In this document: positions 22,449 to 30,865 of the stretch, one piece after another
Position numbering within the stretch: position 1 is the first letter of the stretch
How the letters are laid out: every line of letters begins with the position of its first letter
DNA from: Oleiagrimonas sp964566965
GTDB taxonomy: Bacteria > Pseudomonadota > Gammaproteobacteria > Xanthomonadales > Rhodanobacteraceae
DNA: 64,000 nt
NCBI GenBank assembly: GCA_964566965.1
Contig: CAZMKO010000002.1
Span: 9,269-73,268 of the forward strand
Reading direction: 5' to 3'
Position numbers and translations under genes: made by a program
Notes under the pieces: model-generated
What the model was told of the DNA's origin: nothing
The model's input: only the letters and a program-made list of their open reading frames with translations
The model's database searches: none

Positions 22449-22642
22449 CCCCAAGTGACATCGACCTTGTGCGAAGGGGTCACAAAATTCAACGGGGGAA
22501 TCCGTCACGGATCGCGCCCGCCAACCTGGTCGACGCATACCTGGCCCGTTTCGGCGAAGCGTCTGGTCCTTCTGGCGCGGGTCGGAGCGCGGCTGGTCGT
22601 CGTCGGTATGCTTGTATGGCGATATGACGGTCGCGCAAACGA

Positions 22643-22688
22643 ACAAGGCAAAGGGCCGGCTTCGTCAGAAGCCGGCCCTTTGCCTTGT
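22643..22688 (-). terminator. Terminator of tRNA-Ala
   Basis: A perfect 21-bp inverted repeat (22643-22663 and 22668-22688; core GGGCCGGCTTC) with a GTCA loop, directly downstream of the tRNA on its strand. The arms contain CTTT and CCTTGT but there is no long T-run. Confidence 0.75.
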
Positions 22689-22694
22689 ATCACG

Positions 22695-22770
<76 letters not shown>

Positions 22771-22824
22771 ACGCGAGCGAGGCATGATAGCAGCGTCGCC
22801 CGTGGGCGCCAAGTGTTTTTTGGA

Positions 22825-23961
22825 TCAGGCGGAGGCCGTGATCCACGGCTGCAGAGTGGTCTGCAGTTGTTCGTGGCGCCAGCCGTCCAGGGATGCGGGC
22901 CAGTGCGATTCGGCCAGCATGGCCTCCAGTGCTTTGCGTGGGCACAGCAATCCGGACGGCAGGTCCAGTTCGGCGGCCCGGTCTTCGACGGCCTTTTTCA
23001 TGTCGCGTACGGTCTGGCGCGCGGCCGGGCCGGGGCGTGGCGGGATGGCGGCGGTGGCGTCGATTTCGGTGTCCTCGATCGGTGTCTGCAGCAGGTCCAG
23101 CAGCTCGTGGCGCTGGGCTCCGCGCAGGGCACGCTGGCCACGCGTGGTTTGCATCAGCGCCTCCATGTCCGCGGGCGGGTGGCGGGCCAGTTCCAGTGCC
23201 TGGGCGTTGTCGATCAGCCAGTTGCGCGGCTTGTCCAGTTCCCGCGCGCGCCGCTCGCGCCACCGCAGCAAGCGTCGCAGCAAAGCTTGCCGCGCGTCGG
23301 GCCAGTCGGCCGCGGCCGACAACGCGCGTTGCGGCTGGTCGGGGATGACATCCGGCGCGGCACGTTTTTTCAGGTGTTCGCAGTCGGCCTGGAACCAGGC
23401 TTCATGGCCGCGCTTGCGCACACGTTCGAGAAGGGCTTCATGCAGGGTGTGCAGATACACCACGTCCAGGGTGGCGTAGCGCTTTTGCGACTCGCTCAGA
23501 GGGCGTCGATTCCAGTCCGAACGGGTTTCGCCCTTGTCCAGCGCCACGCCGCAGAAGCGCTCCACCAGGGCCCGGTAACCAAGGCCGAGATCCAGGCCGC
23601 CGAAGGCGGCGGCCAGTTGGGTGTCGAAAAGCACCGCCGGACCGGATGGCAGCCAGGGTGCCAGGGTCTCCAGATCCTCGCCGGCACTGTGCATCACGCA
23701 GACCACCGGCCGTTGGCCGATGTGCCGCTCGAGAATGTCGCCCGGATCGAAGGCCAGCGGATCGACCAGCGCGTGGCGACCGCGATGACCCAACTGCAAC
23801 AGCGAGAGCTGCGCATGAAACGTGTTGCGGCGGGTGAACTCGGTGTCCAGCCCGAGTACATCGCCGTCGGCGACTTGCGCCAGCCAGGTTTCCAGCGCGT
23901 CCGGCGAGTCGATCCAGGCGGCGTCGGGGCAAAGGGGAGGCGAGACCTGTTCCGGGTTCAA
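22825..23961 (-). CDS. rnd: Ribonuclease D
   Basis: 3'-5' exoribonuclease that trims tRNA precursors and other small RNAs. The 378-aa protein carries the DEDDy exonuclease domain: DVLGLDTEFTR (motif I, D and E), MHSAGEDLETL (motif II), and YATLDVVYL (motif III, with Tyr and Asp). It is followed by HRDC-type helices (LRWRERRARELDKPRNWLID). ATG 23961 starts MNPEQVSPPL. The neighbouring tRNA-Ala downstream is in keeping with a tRNA-processing role but is probably chance. Confidence 0.95.
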   Translation of the reverse strand: MNPEQVSPPLCPDAAWIDSPDALETWLAQVADGDVLGLDTEFTRRNTFHAQLSLLQLGHRGRHALVDPLAFDPGDILERHIGQRPVVCVMHSAGEDLETLAPWLPSGPAVLFDTQLAAAFGGLDLGLGYRALVERFCGVALDKGETRSDWNRRPLSESQKRYATLDVVYLHTLHEALLERVRKRGHEAWFQADCEHLKKRAAPDVIPDQPQRALSAAADWPDARQALLRRLLRWRERRARELDKPRNWLIDNAQALELARHPPADMEALMQTTRGQRALRGAQRHELLDLLQTPIEDTEIDATAAIPPRPGPAARQTVRDMKKAVEDRAAELDLPSGLLCPRKALEAMLAESHWPASLDGWRHEQLQTTLQPWITASA

Positions 23962-24121
23962 GCGGCGGGTTCCTTGGGTGTGGAGGTGGCGACGGCACGG
24001 CCCGGGCTGGAGCGGTGGATGCGGCCGCGGATACGGTTATCGTACAGGACGCCTTCTGGATGCGCGCCGGGCTGTGTAGACTTGCCTGTGGAAGCTTCCC
24101 CGTGCCACCAGGATATCCCGC

Positions 24122-26089
24122 ATGAGTCGTCCACGATTTGCCATCAAGCAGCGCACGCTGGGTGGTTTCGTGGGCGTGTCGCTGCTGGTTTTTGCGCTGG
24201 TGTATCACTTCTTTCCCAACTTGCTGCATGTCGATCCCGAGGCGCTCGAACAGCCGACGGCGCAACCGGCCTCCTCCGCACCGATGGGCTTCGAGAAGCG
24301 CCCCGAACGCCGGGCCTCGGCCGTCGATGCCGGTCCGCCGGTGGCACTGGCACCGCGTTCGGTGCTGGAGCGGCGGGCACAAGAGCGCGTCGCGCAGGCG
24401 CTTGCCGCGGTGGCGGCATCCACGGGCAAGGCACCGACGCCGGCCAGCCCCGAGATCGTGGAACTTCTGGATCGTGCCGACAAGGCGTTCGAGACCGGCC
24501 ACCTGGCCGGGAAGGGTGACAGTGCCGCGGCCCTGTATGCGCAGGCGCTGCGCGCCAAGAGCGACAGCAACCGTGCCGCCAACGGACTGGCCCGCGTGCA
24601 CGTGCAGCTGGTGATGGACATCGAAAAACACTTGTCCGACGGCGAGCCGGACGAAGCCTCGCGGGAGCTGGCGCAGCTGCGTGCGATTCCGGGAGCCGAC
24701 GAGGACGTCAAACGGCTGGAGTCGGACCTGAAGTCGGTGCGCAAGGTGCGCCCCTTGTTGTCGCAGGCGGCCGATCTGTTGCAACAGGGCAAGGCATTGA
24801 AACCCGAGGGGCGTGATCGCAACGCGTTGTCACTGTATCGCCAAGTACTCGAGATCAACCCTGGCAACGCCGTGGCCAATCAGGGTATTGAACATATCCA
24901 GCGCCAGGTGTTGGACAAGGCGTTGCGGGCGGTGGCCGGTGATGATTTCGCCGCCGCGGACGCCGCACTGGACCAGGCCACGCGGATCCTGCCCGGTTCG
25001 GAGGCGCTGCAGGATGTGCGCGGCCGCATCGAGGGCATCCGCCGGCAGCGTGCCGACAGCCTGTTGGCGCAGGCCCGTACGGCGCTGGATTCGGGCGACC
25101 TGAAACTGGCCGAGACGCTGAAGGGCAAGGCACTTGCCATCAGTGCCGACGTGCAGGGGCTGGATGAGTTCAATCAGCGCCTGAGCAATGCGCGCCTGTA
25201 TGCCAGCTACCAGCCGGGGCAGGTGTTCAGTGACCGGTTCCTGGACATCCGGGGGCAGGGGCCGGCCATGGTCGTGCTGGCCACGGGCAACTTCATGATG
25301 GGATCCTCCGATACCGAGAAGGATCACCAGTCCAACGAAATGCCGTTGCATGAGGTGCGCATTGAAAAGGGGTTCGCGATCGCGCGCGGCGAGGTCACCG
25401 TGGGCCAGTTCCGCGAGTTCGTTCGTTCCAGCGGCTATGTGCCCGATTCGGTTCGTCTGGGCGGTGCCAGTGTCTACGACGGCCGCAGTGGCGTCATGCG
25501 CGCCGATGCCAATGCCACCTGGCAGGACGATTATGCCGGCCACCGTTCACAGGACACGATGCCGGTCGTCAACGTGTCCTGGAACGACGCCCAGGCGTAC
25601 GTCAAATGGTTGTCCAAACATACCGGTCAGCCCTACGAGCTGCCCAGTGAGGCGCAGTTCGCCTATGCCCTGCGTGCCGGTACGCGCATGCGCTACTGGT
25701 GGGGCGACGGCTCGCCGCACGACAAGCTGGAAAATGTGACCGGAAGCGGCGACCGGTCACGTACCGGACGCCGCTGGACGCACGCGTTCTCCGGTTATCG
25801 CGATGGTTACTGGGGGCCGGCACCGATCCAGAGCTTCGCGCCCAACCCCTTCGGCCTGTACGACATGGGCGGCAACGTCACCGAGTGGGTACGTGATTGC
25901 TGGCACGACAACTACACGCGCGCCCCCGATGACGGCAGTGCCTGGGTCAATCCCGGGTGCGCCACCCGGGTTCTGCGTGGCGGCTCGTGGGGCAGTGCGC
26001 CGGACCAGGTGCGCTCGGCCTGGCGGCAGGGCGCGCCGGCCACCACCCGCAGCGGGCGGGTCGGTTTCCGTGTGATCCGCATGCTTTGA
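24122..26089 (+). CDS. Membrane-anchored TPR protein with C-terminal SUMF1/FGE-sulfatase domain
   Basis: The 655-aa protein has a short cytosolic N terminus, one membrane helix at about residues 14-32 (GGFVGVSLLVFALVYHFFPN), and a Pro/Ala-rich linker. A helical region with TPR-like repeats follows at about 110-370 (for example AAALYAQALRAKSDSNRAANG and ALSLYRQVLEINPGNAVAN). The SUMF1/EgtB/PvdO-type domain runs from about 375 to 655. Its marks are MVVLATGNFMMGSSDTEKDH, PVVNVSWNDAQAYVKWLS, LPSEAQFAYALRAGT and NPFGLYDMGGNVTEWVRD, ending RVLRGGSWGSAPDQVRSAWR. The domain lies in the periplasm. The copper-binding Cys pair of true formylglycine-generating enzymes is not obvious, so enzymatic activity is uncertain. 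It resembles SUMF1 proteins tied to protein kinase or type VI-like signalling in other bacteria, but no such neighbours are present. Confidence 0.85.
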   Translation: MSRPRFAIKQRTLGGFVGVSLLVFALVYHFFPNLLHVDPEALEQPTAQPASSAPMGFEKRPERRASAVDAGPPVALAPRSVLERRAQERVAQALAAVAASTGKAPTPASPEIVELLDRADKAFETGHLAGKGDSAAALYAQALRAKSDSNRAANGLARVHVQLVMDIEKHLSDGEPDEASRELAQLRAIPGADEDVKRLESDLKSVRKVRPLLSQAADLLQQGKALKPEGRDRNALSLYRQVLEINPGNAVANQGIEHIQRQVLDKALRAVAGDDFAAADAALDQATRILPGSEALQDVRGRIEGIRRQRADSLLAQARTALDSGDLKLAETLKGKALAISADVQGLDEFNQRLSNARLYASYQPGQVFSDRFLDIRGQGPAMVVLATGNFMMGSSDTEKDHQSNEMPLHEVRIEKGFAIARGEVTVGQFREFVRSSGYVPDSVRLGGASVYDGRSGVMRADANATWQDDYAGHRSQDTMPVVNVSWNDAQAYVKWLSKHTGQPYELPSEAQFAYALRAGTRMRYWWGDGSPHDKLENVTGSGDRSRTGRRWTHAFSGYRDGYWGPAPIQSFAPNPFGLYDMGGNVTEWVRDCWHDNYTRAPDDGSAWVNPGCATRVLRGGSWGSAPDQVRSAWRQGAPATTRSGRVGFRVIRML

Positions 26090-26170
26090 TGCTTCCGGTA
26101 CCGTCGGAGCCGCATTCGGGCGAGAGCCGGTGTGCGTTTTCGTGCATGTCCCCTGTCAGCCGGGTAGGGG

Positions 26171-26312
26171 AAAGGCGCCCCGCGGGGCGCCTTTCGCCAA
26201 AATGCATACGCCGGGCGATGTCCGTATCCGCCGCGTGCTCCGTTGCGGCGCCGGCGTGTGCGCGTCCATGGGTAACATGATGCCCCGGGTGCCGGGGCCT
26301 GTCTGTCGGCGT
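26171..26312. repeat. Tandem structured unit, copy A
   Basis: A unit of about 140 bp starting with a perfect GC hairpin (AAAGGCGCCCCG / CGGGGCGCCTTT, 26171-26194). It continues through a conserved stretch (GGCGCCGGCGTGTGCGCGTC, then CATGGG, AACAT) to about 26312. A diverged direct copy lies at 26414-26560. On the - strand the hairpin lies at the 3' end like a terminator; on the + strand it precedes a short frame starting at ATG 26202. It may also terminate the upstream SUMF1 gene. Confidence 0.7.
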
Positions 26313-26413
26313 GAAACGCGTCTGCCTGTCGGTGTCTTCCGATGGCGCACGTCAGTGTCTCGCGGCACATCGAACGCCGTCATCGACCATGGATACAGGC
26401 AGGGCAACACGAA

Positions 26414-26560
26414 GGAAGGCGCCCCTGGGGGCGCCTTCCGGGATTGGTGCACATGCCGGTTGATATCCGTTTCGCCTGCTTGATCCTTCGCGGCGCCGGC
26501 ATGTGCGTGTCCATGGGCAACATTATGCGTTTCGGGGTGCCTGTTGTCTGTCAGCGTTTG
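26414..26560. repeat. Tandem structured unit, copy B
   Basis: The second copy has the hairpin GGAAGGCGCCCC / GGGGCGCCTTCC (26414-26439) and then the same conserved core (GGCGCCGGCATGTGCGTGTC, CATGGG, AACAT). The + strand holds a 39-codon frame from GTG 26447 (ATG 26453) to TGA 26566. The - strand of both copies opens with MLPMDxHxPAP. Either a pair of related small RNAs or a pair of small peptides is possible; see findings. Confidence 0.7.
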
Positions 26561-26570
26561 CGGTGACCTT

Positions 26571-26590
26571 TTGTAGGCATCTTCCTACAA
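26571..26590. promoter_or_regulatory. Perfect 7-6-7 palindrome upstream of the thiol dioxygenase gene
   Basis: TTGTAGG CATCTT CCTACAA, 83 bp before the start at 26674. The symmetry suits a dimeric repressor, but it could also be half of a REP-like element, because REP arms in this genome also begin TTGTAGG (60510). Confidence 0.5.
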
Positions 26591-26673
26591 GCCGCGCCTC
26601 GCGGATGGATGCTTTCTGCCGGCAAGGGCCGTAGACTGGTCCGGCCATTACGCCGCAGAATAAGGTTATTCCA

Positions 26674-27252
26674 ATGCTGACGATTGACTTTCCCGGTAGT
26701 GACTCGCTGGTGCAGGCACTGGACCGGGCCGTGACCGCCTCGAGTACGCCGGATATTACCGATGGCGTGCGTCAGGCGTTGTGCCGTTTGATGCATGACG
26801 GCGCGGTGCGGCTGCCGGCATGCGTTTTCGAGGCCAACGAGGCGCATTACGCGCGACGGGAACTGTATCGGAGCGAGACGCACGGTTATTCGGTGACCGC
26901 CATGACCTGGGCTCCCGGGCAGGGCACGCCGATCCACGACCATCATGGCATGTGGTGCGTGGAAGGCGTCTGGCACGGTGCGCTGGAAATCACCCAGTAC
27001 CAGTTGGCGGATCAGGCCGAGGACCGCTACCGCTTCCTGTCCGTCGGTGCCATCCAGGCCGGCACCGGGTCGGCCGGCAGCCTGATCCCGCCGCACGAGT
27101 ACCACGCCATCCGCAACCCCAGCGCCCGCGAGGTGGCGGTCAGTCTGCATGTCTACTCGGCACCGATGACATGCTGCGCCATTTTCCAGCCGCTGCAATC
27201 GTCCTGGTACCGGCGCGACGAGCGTCAATTGTCACTCGACCGCGTGCATTGA
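26674..27252 (+). CDS. Cysteine dioxygenase-family thiol dioxygenase
   Basis: The 192-aa cupin matches the cysteine dioxygenase family (PF05995), non-haem iron enzymes that oxidise a thiol to the sulfinic acid. The iron ligands are readable as the His pair in GTPIHDHHGMWCVEGVWHG (about residues 89-91), with the third His in IPPHEYHAIRN (about 143-146). The Cys after the HxH motif (MWC) is where the Cys-Tyr crosslink Cys or its bacterial Gly counterpart sits. The bacterial group also contains 3-mercaptopropionate dioxygenases, so the thiol substrate is open. ATG 26674 is preceded by AATAAGG. Confidence 0.85.
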   Translation: MLTIDFPGSDSLVQALDRAVTASSTPDITDGVRQALCRLMHDGAVRLPACVFEANEAHYARRELYRSETHGYSVTAMTWAPGQGTPIHDHHGMWCVEGVWHGALEITQYQLADQAEDRYRFLSVGAIQAGTGSAGSLIPPHEYHAIRNPSAREVAVSLHVYSAPMTCCAIFQPLQSSWYRRDERQLSLDRVH

Positions 27253-27275
27253 ATCAGGCATACTTCGCATCCCGC

Positions 27276-27362
27276 GCCGAAGTGGCGGAATTGGTAGACG
27301 CAGCGGATTCAAAATCCGCCGCCGTAAAAAGCGTGAGGGTTCGAGTCCCTCCTTCGGCACCA
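27276..27362 (+). tRNA. tRNA-Leu(CAA)
   Basis: An 87-nt class II tRNA, GCCGAAG to CTTCGGC-A-CCA. The anticodon stem GCGGA/TCCGC holds the loop TTCAAAA, giving anticodon CAA (codon TTG). The long variable arm (CGCCGTAAAAAGCGTG) is typical of tRNA-Leu. The sequence closely follows the E. coli leuX pattern, and CCA is encoded. Confidence 0.96.
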
Positions 27363-27373
27363 GGCAAGTCAAT

Positions 27374-27401
27374 AACTTGCAGAACTTTTTGCAAGTTTTA
27401 C
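27374..27401 (+). terminator. Terminator of tRNA-Leu
   Basis: AACTTGC (27374-27380) and GCAAGTT (27391-27397) form a 7-bp stem, extended by A-T pairs, followed by TTTA. It lies 12 bp after the tRNA 3' end. Confidence 0.75.
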
Positions 27402-27479
27402 GCACGATGTGTGATGCGCTGTTCGTGCGGTTGTTCCTCGGGATTTTCCATCTGATCCCGACGGCATGGGAAGGTAAGG

Positions 27480-28595
27480 TCAGGACTCCGGCATCAGGCG
27501 ATCCAGGAACCGACCGATGGCACGGCCGTAGTTTTCGGTGTCGACCAGAAAGGCGTCGTGACCCTGTGGCGAATCCAGGGCCACGAATTCCACCTCGGCA
27601 CCGGCCTTTTGCAGGCCTTCGGCGATTTGTTCCTGTTGCTCCAGTGGAAACAGGATGTCGGTGTTGGCACCGATGACCAGGGCCCGTTCCAGATTGATGC
27701 GCTGCAGGCCGGCGAGTACGTCGCCCGCGCCGTACTCGGCCACGTCGAACCAGTCGCTGGCGCGTGACAGGTACAGGTAGCAGTTGGGATCGAAGGTGCC
27801 GGTGAATCGGCGGGCGTGGTATTCCAGGTACGACTCGACCTGGAATTCGAATCCGAACGGTTCGTCCGGGCGTTGTTCGGGATCCAGCCGGATGCGTGCG
27901 AAGCGACCGTTCCATTCCATGGCCGAGCGGTAGGTGATCACGCCCAGCTTGCGTGCGATGTTCATGCCCGCAGCGGGGTAGTGGTCCGCGTTGTAGTGGC
28001 CATGGTTCCAGTGCCGGTCCAGGCGGATGGCTTCGCGTTGCAGGGAACGGATGGCAATGGCGAACGGCTGGGCCTGCGGTGCCGTGTTGACGCTGACGTG
28101 GGTACGCACACTGCCGGGGTGCTGCAACATGTAGGCCAGCGCGCCCATGCCGCCCATGGAGCACCCGACCAGTACCGCCAATTGCTCGATGCCCAAGCCG
28201 TCGCGAACGAGGGCATGCGTGGCGTTGGCGACATCCTCCAGGGTGAGTGCGGGGAAATCCAGCCGGTATGGGTGGCCGGTGCCGGGCATGTCGGAGGCGG
28301 GGCCGGTCGAGCCCTTGTCACTGCCCAGCGAGTTGATGCAGACCACGAAGAAGCGGTCGGTGTCGATCGGCTTGCCCGGCCCGATCATGGCTTCCCACCA
28401 GCCGTCCGATGCGTCGTCCGGGTGACGCGCCGCATGCGCGCTCGGCGACATGCCGGGCATGATCAGCAGGGCGTTGCTGCGGGAGGCGTTCAGCGTGCCC
28501 CAGGTTTCGTAGGCCAGCCGCGCATCCTCCAGCGCGCCGCCGCGTTTCATCGCGAACGGTGAGGGCAGGATGTGGTATCGGCGCGCGTCGGCCAT
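27480..28595 (-). CDS. MetX-family O-acyltransferase (homoserine or serine O-succinyltransferase)
   Basis: An alpha/beta-hydrolase-fold acyltransferase that activates the hydroxyl of homoserine or serine for sulfhydrylation. The predicted protein has 371 aa. It contains INSLGSDKGSTGPAS (oxyanion region) and the nucleophile elbow VLVGCSMGGMGAL. The catalytic Asp is in LVIGANTDILFPLEQQ and the catalytic His in DSPQGHDAFLVD. In Xanthomonadales some MetX relatives are L-serine O-succinyltransferases in cysteine synthesis, and this may be one; the sequence alone does not settle it. ATG 28595 gives MADARRYHILPSPF; an upstream in-frame start adds 31 unconserved residues. Confidence 0.9.
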   Translation of the reverse strand: MADARRYHILPSPFAMKRGGALEDARLAYETWGTLNASRSNALLIMPGMSPSAHAARHPDDASDGWWEAMIGPGKPIDTDRFFVVCINSLGSDKGSTGPASDMPGTGHPYRLDFPALTLEDVANATHALVRDGLGIEQLAVLVGCSMGGMGALAYMLQHPGSVRTHVSVNTAPQAQPFAIAIRSLQREAIRLDRHWNHGHYNADHYPAAGMNIARKLGVITYRSAMEWNGRFARIRLDPEQRPDEPFGFEFQVESYLEYHARRFTGTFDPNCYLYLSRASDWFDVAEYGAGDVLAGLQRINLERALVIGANTDILFPLEQQEQIAEGLQKAGAEVEFVALDSPQGHDAFLVDTENYGRAIGRFLDRLMPES

Positions 28596-28709
28596 CGGAA
28601 TCGCTCGGGAAAGGCGGGGCCCCACTGTATATCGCCGCGCGGAGCGGGCCAAAGAAGCAAGCGTGTGATGGGTGCGCCGTGACGGCATAACGCGCGTTGG
28701 CAGTCGCGA

Positions 28710-29783
28710 TTACAGCGCCTTGTCGATCACGATGTCGGCCGAGGTGCCGGCGCCGACGCTCAATGGTCCGGCCTGGCCTTCCAGATCACCTGGCTGCGGC
28801 GTGGCCTGACCGCTGCGTGAAACGCGCGCGGTCAACAGGACCTTTTGCGCCGAGGACAGGTTGTGCTCCGGGGTCATGCTCATGGCATCGGTGAGTTGCA
28901 CCGTGGCGGGCAATTCCGAGGCCTTGACCCGGGTGATGGCCAGGGGCATCGCGGTTCCGTCGGCGTCGCGTGCGTAGACGAAGACGGTGGCGTTCGCATC
29001 CAGCTTGTCCTGCAGCGACGCGGCCAGACTGATCTTGACCTGGATTTTCGCCGACGAGCCGCTGCTGGCGACCTCGGCCGGCGCCGTCTGCAACTGCTGC
29101 TCGGCTTCGGCCTGGGACTTGCCGGACGCGCGGGCGTTGGCCATGGCGATTTGCCGCTTCACGGCCTCGGCCACGTCGCTGCCCGGCTTGAGCAGGGTTT
29201 CCAGACGACGCCAGGTCAGCGCGGCGTCCACGAAATGGTCCGCCTGGTAGTCGCTGATACCCAGAAGCCACAGGCCCCGCTGGTTGTTGGGATCGATGTC
29301 GATGGCCTGCTGCAACTTGCTGCGCGTCTTGCCCTTGATGGCATGATCGGGCCGGGCCAGGGAATCGGCTTCGGCCCAGGCGACCATGATGTCGGCGCTG
29401 TCCGGCGCCAGTTCCATGGCGTGCGCGTAGGCGTCGCGAGCCTTCTGCGGTTTCTGCATGGTGTTGTAGGTCTGGCCCAGCAACAGCCAGCCCTGAAGGT
29501 CTTCGGGGGATTTGTCGAGTTGTTCCTGGAGCTTGGCCACCGCCGTGTCCAGGGTCATGCCGGGCGGCGCCTGGTGCGTGCGCGCATCGATCGCGGCCGG
29601 ATTGCCGACCAGGGCGTAGATGCCGATGGCCGACAGCGGCAGCAGCAGTGCGAGCACCAGCGACAGGCCGAAGATGCCGCGTGGTCGCCCGTGCTTCCGG
29701 CCGCTGCGTACCAGTGGCAGGAGGATCAGGGCCAGGGCGGCGACGATCATGAGGATGGCCGCGATGTAGAAGGCTGTGGACAT
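28710..29783 (-). CDS. ccmI: Cytochrome c maturation factor CcmI (TPR)
   Basis: Presents apocytochrome c to the haem lyase CcmF/H. The 357-aa protein has two N-terminal membrane helices (MSTAFYIAAILMIVAALALI, and GLSLVLALLLPLSAIGIYAL at about residues 40-60). A periplasmic TPR region runs from about 85 to 200 (LQGWLLLGQTYNTMQKPQKA) and a C-terminal beta-rich domain holds the apocytochrome end. ATG 29783 is preferred over a TTG three codons upstream. It is last in the ccm operon. Confidence 0.9.
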   Translation of the reverse strand: MSTAFYIAAILMIVAALALILLPLVRSGRKHGRPRGIFGLSLVLALLLPLSAIGIYALVGNPAAIDARTHQAPPGMTLDTAVAKLQEQLDKSPEDLQGWLLLGQTYNTMQKPQKARDAYAHAMELAPDSADIMVAWAEADSLARPDHAIKGKTRSKLQQAIDIDPNNQRGLWLLGISDYQADHFVDAALTWRRLETLLKPGSDVAEAVKRQIAMANARASGKSQAEAEQQLQTAPAEVASSGSSAKIQVKISLAASLQDKLDANATVFVYARDADGTAMPLAITRVKASELPATVQLTDAMSMTPEHNLSSAQKVLLTARVSRSGQATPQPGDLEGQAGPLSVGAGTSADIVIDKAL

Positions 29784-29831
29784 GTTCGGCAAAAGACGTT
29801 GGAAGAAGGGCTGCGGGGCAGGCGAAGGGGA

Positions 29832-30311
29832 TTACCACTCGTCGTCGTCGAGCTCCGGTTCGACATGTGCGGCATCGGCACGGCGCTTGCGCACCGTGAC
29901 CGTCACTACCGCGGCACCGGCCAGCAGGATGGCCAGTGGTCCCAGCCAGAGCAGCCATGTGGACGGGCGAAACGGCGGCTTGTAGAGCACGTAATCCGAA
30001 TAGCGCTCGACGAAGTATTGCTTGATCTTCCGGTCGCTCCAGCCCTGCTGCATCTTCTGGAACACGATCTGGCGCATCTGCTGGGCCAGGTCGGCGTTGG
30101 ATTCCAGCAGGCTTTCGTCCTGGCAGACCAGGCAGCGCAGCTGGCCGGCGAGCTTCTGGAAACGGACCTCCTGCGCGCGGTCCTTGAATGGCAGCGGATC
30201 GATGGCCTGTTGCGCGTGGGCCACGCCGCCGGTCAGGCCAAGGGATGCGGCGACCACGATGGTCGCCATGCCCATGCACAGCCAGCGCTGGAGTCGAAGC
30301 CATGGGGTCAT
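29832..30311 (-). CDS. ccmH: Cytochrome c maturation protein CcmH
   Basis: Thiol-redox subunit that keeps the apocytochrome CxxCH reduced for haem ligation. The 159-aa protein has a signal peptide (GMATIVVAASLGLTGGVAHA), the redox motif LRCLVCQDESLLESNADLA, and a C-terminal membrane helix (TWLLWLGPLAILLAGAAVV). This is the short CcmH form, since the TPR part is a separate gene, ccmI. ATG 30311 overlaps the ccmG stop. Confidence 0.94.
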   Translation of the reverse strand: MTPWLRLQRWLCMGMATIVVAASLGLTGGVAHAQQAIDPLPFKDRAQEVRFQKLAGQLRCLVCQDESLLESNADLAQQMRQIVFQKMQQGWSDRKIKQYFVERYSDYVLYKPPFRPSTWLLWLGPLAILLAGAAVVTVTVRKRRADAAHVEPELDDDEW

Positions 30312-30865
30312 GCGTCGGCCACTCCGTTCTTGAGGGCGTGGATTTTCGGTTCCAGCACCTTGCGGATGACTTCCGGGGTCAGCGGCCCGATGTGCTTGTA
30401 GCGGATGATGCCGTCGGCGTCGATCAGGAAGGTTTCCGGTGCGCCGTAGATGCCGAAGTCGATCGCGGTCTCGCCGCTCGAGTCGGCGATGACCAGGCTG
30501 TACGGACTGCCGTGCCGCGCCAGCCATGCCTTGGCATCGTCGGGCTGGTCCTTGTAATTGTAGCCGACCAGTGGCACGCCCAGTTGCGAGGCGTAGTCCA
30601 TCAGCACCGGATGTTCCTCGCCGCAGGCGAAGCACCAGCTGGCAAACACATTGACCAGGTACGGTTTGCCCAGCATGTCGGCGCGGCTGACCCGGGTGCC
30701 GGGCTGCTCCAAGCGCGGCAGGTCGAAGGCCGGTGCCTGCTTGCCGATCAGTGGTGATGGAACTTCGTTGGGACTGTGGTGGCTGTTCCACCAGATGCCG
30801 AAGCCCAGCACCAGGAACAGCAGTACGAAGCCGACCAGCGGCACGATACGGCCGGCCCGGCTCAT
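30308..30865 (-). CDS. ccmG: Thiol:disulfide interchange protein CcmG/DsbE
   Basis: Membrane-anchored thioredoxin that reduces apocytochrome c or CcmH. The 185-aa protein has one N-terminal anchor (IVPLVGFVLLFLVLGFGIWW), the thioredoxin fold with the active site NVFASWCFACGEEHP (WCxxC), and the cis-Pro region YGAPETFLID. The start at 30865 overlaps the ccmF stop (ATGA) and the stop overlaps ccmH. Confidence 0.95.
   Translation of the reverse strand: MSRAGRIVPLVGFVLLFLVLGFGIWWNSHHSPNEVPSPLIGKQAPAFDLPRLEQPGTRVSRADMLGKPYLVNVFASWCFACGEEHPVLMDYASQLGVPLVGYNYKDQPDDAKAWLARHGSPYSLVIADSSGETAIDFGIYGAPETFLIDADGIIRYKHIGPLTPEVIRKVLEPKIHALKNGVADA

Noticed and set aside
27276..27362. tRNA-Leu as an integration site of a genomic island
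   Set aside because: No integrase gene and no repeated 3' tRNA fragment were seen nearby.
27232..28164. - strand frame crossing tRNA-Leu and the MetX gene
   Set aside because: It runs through a tRNA gene and in the wrong frame of the acyltransferase; a known type of false call.
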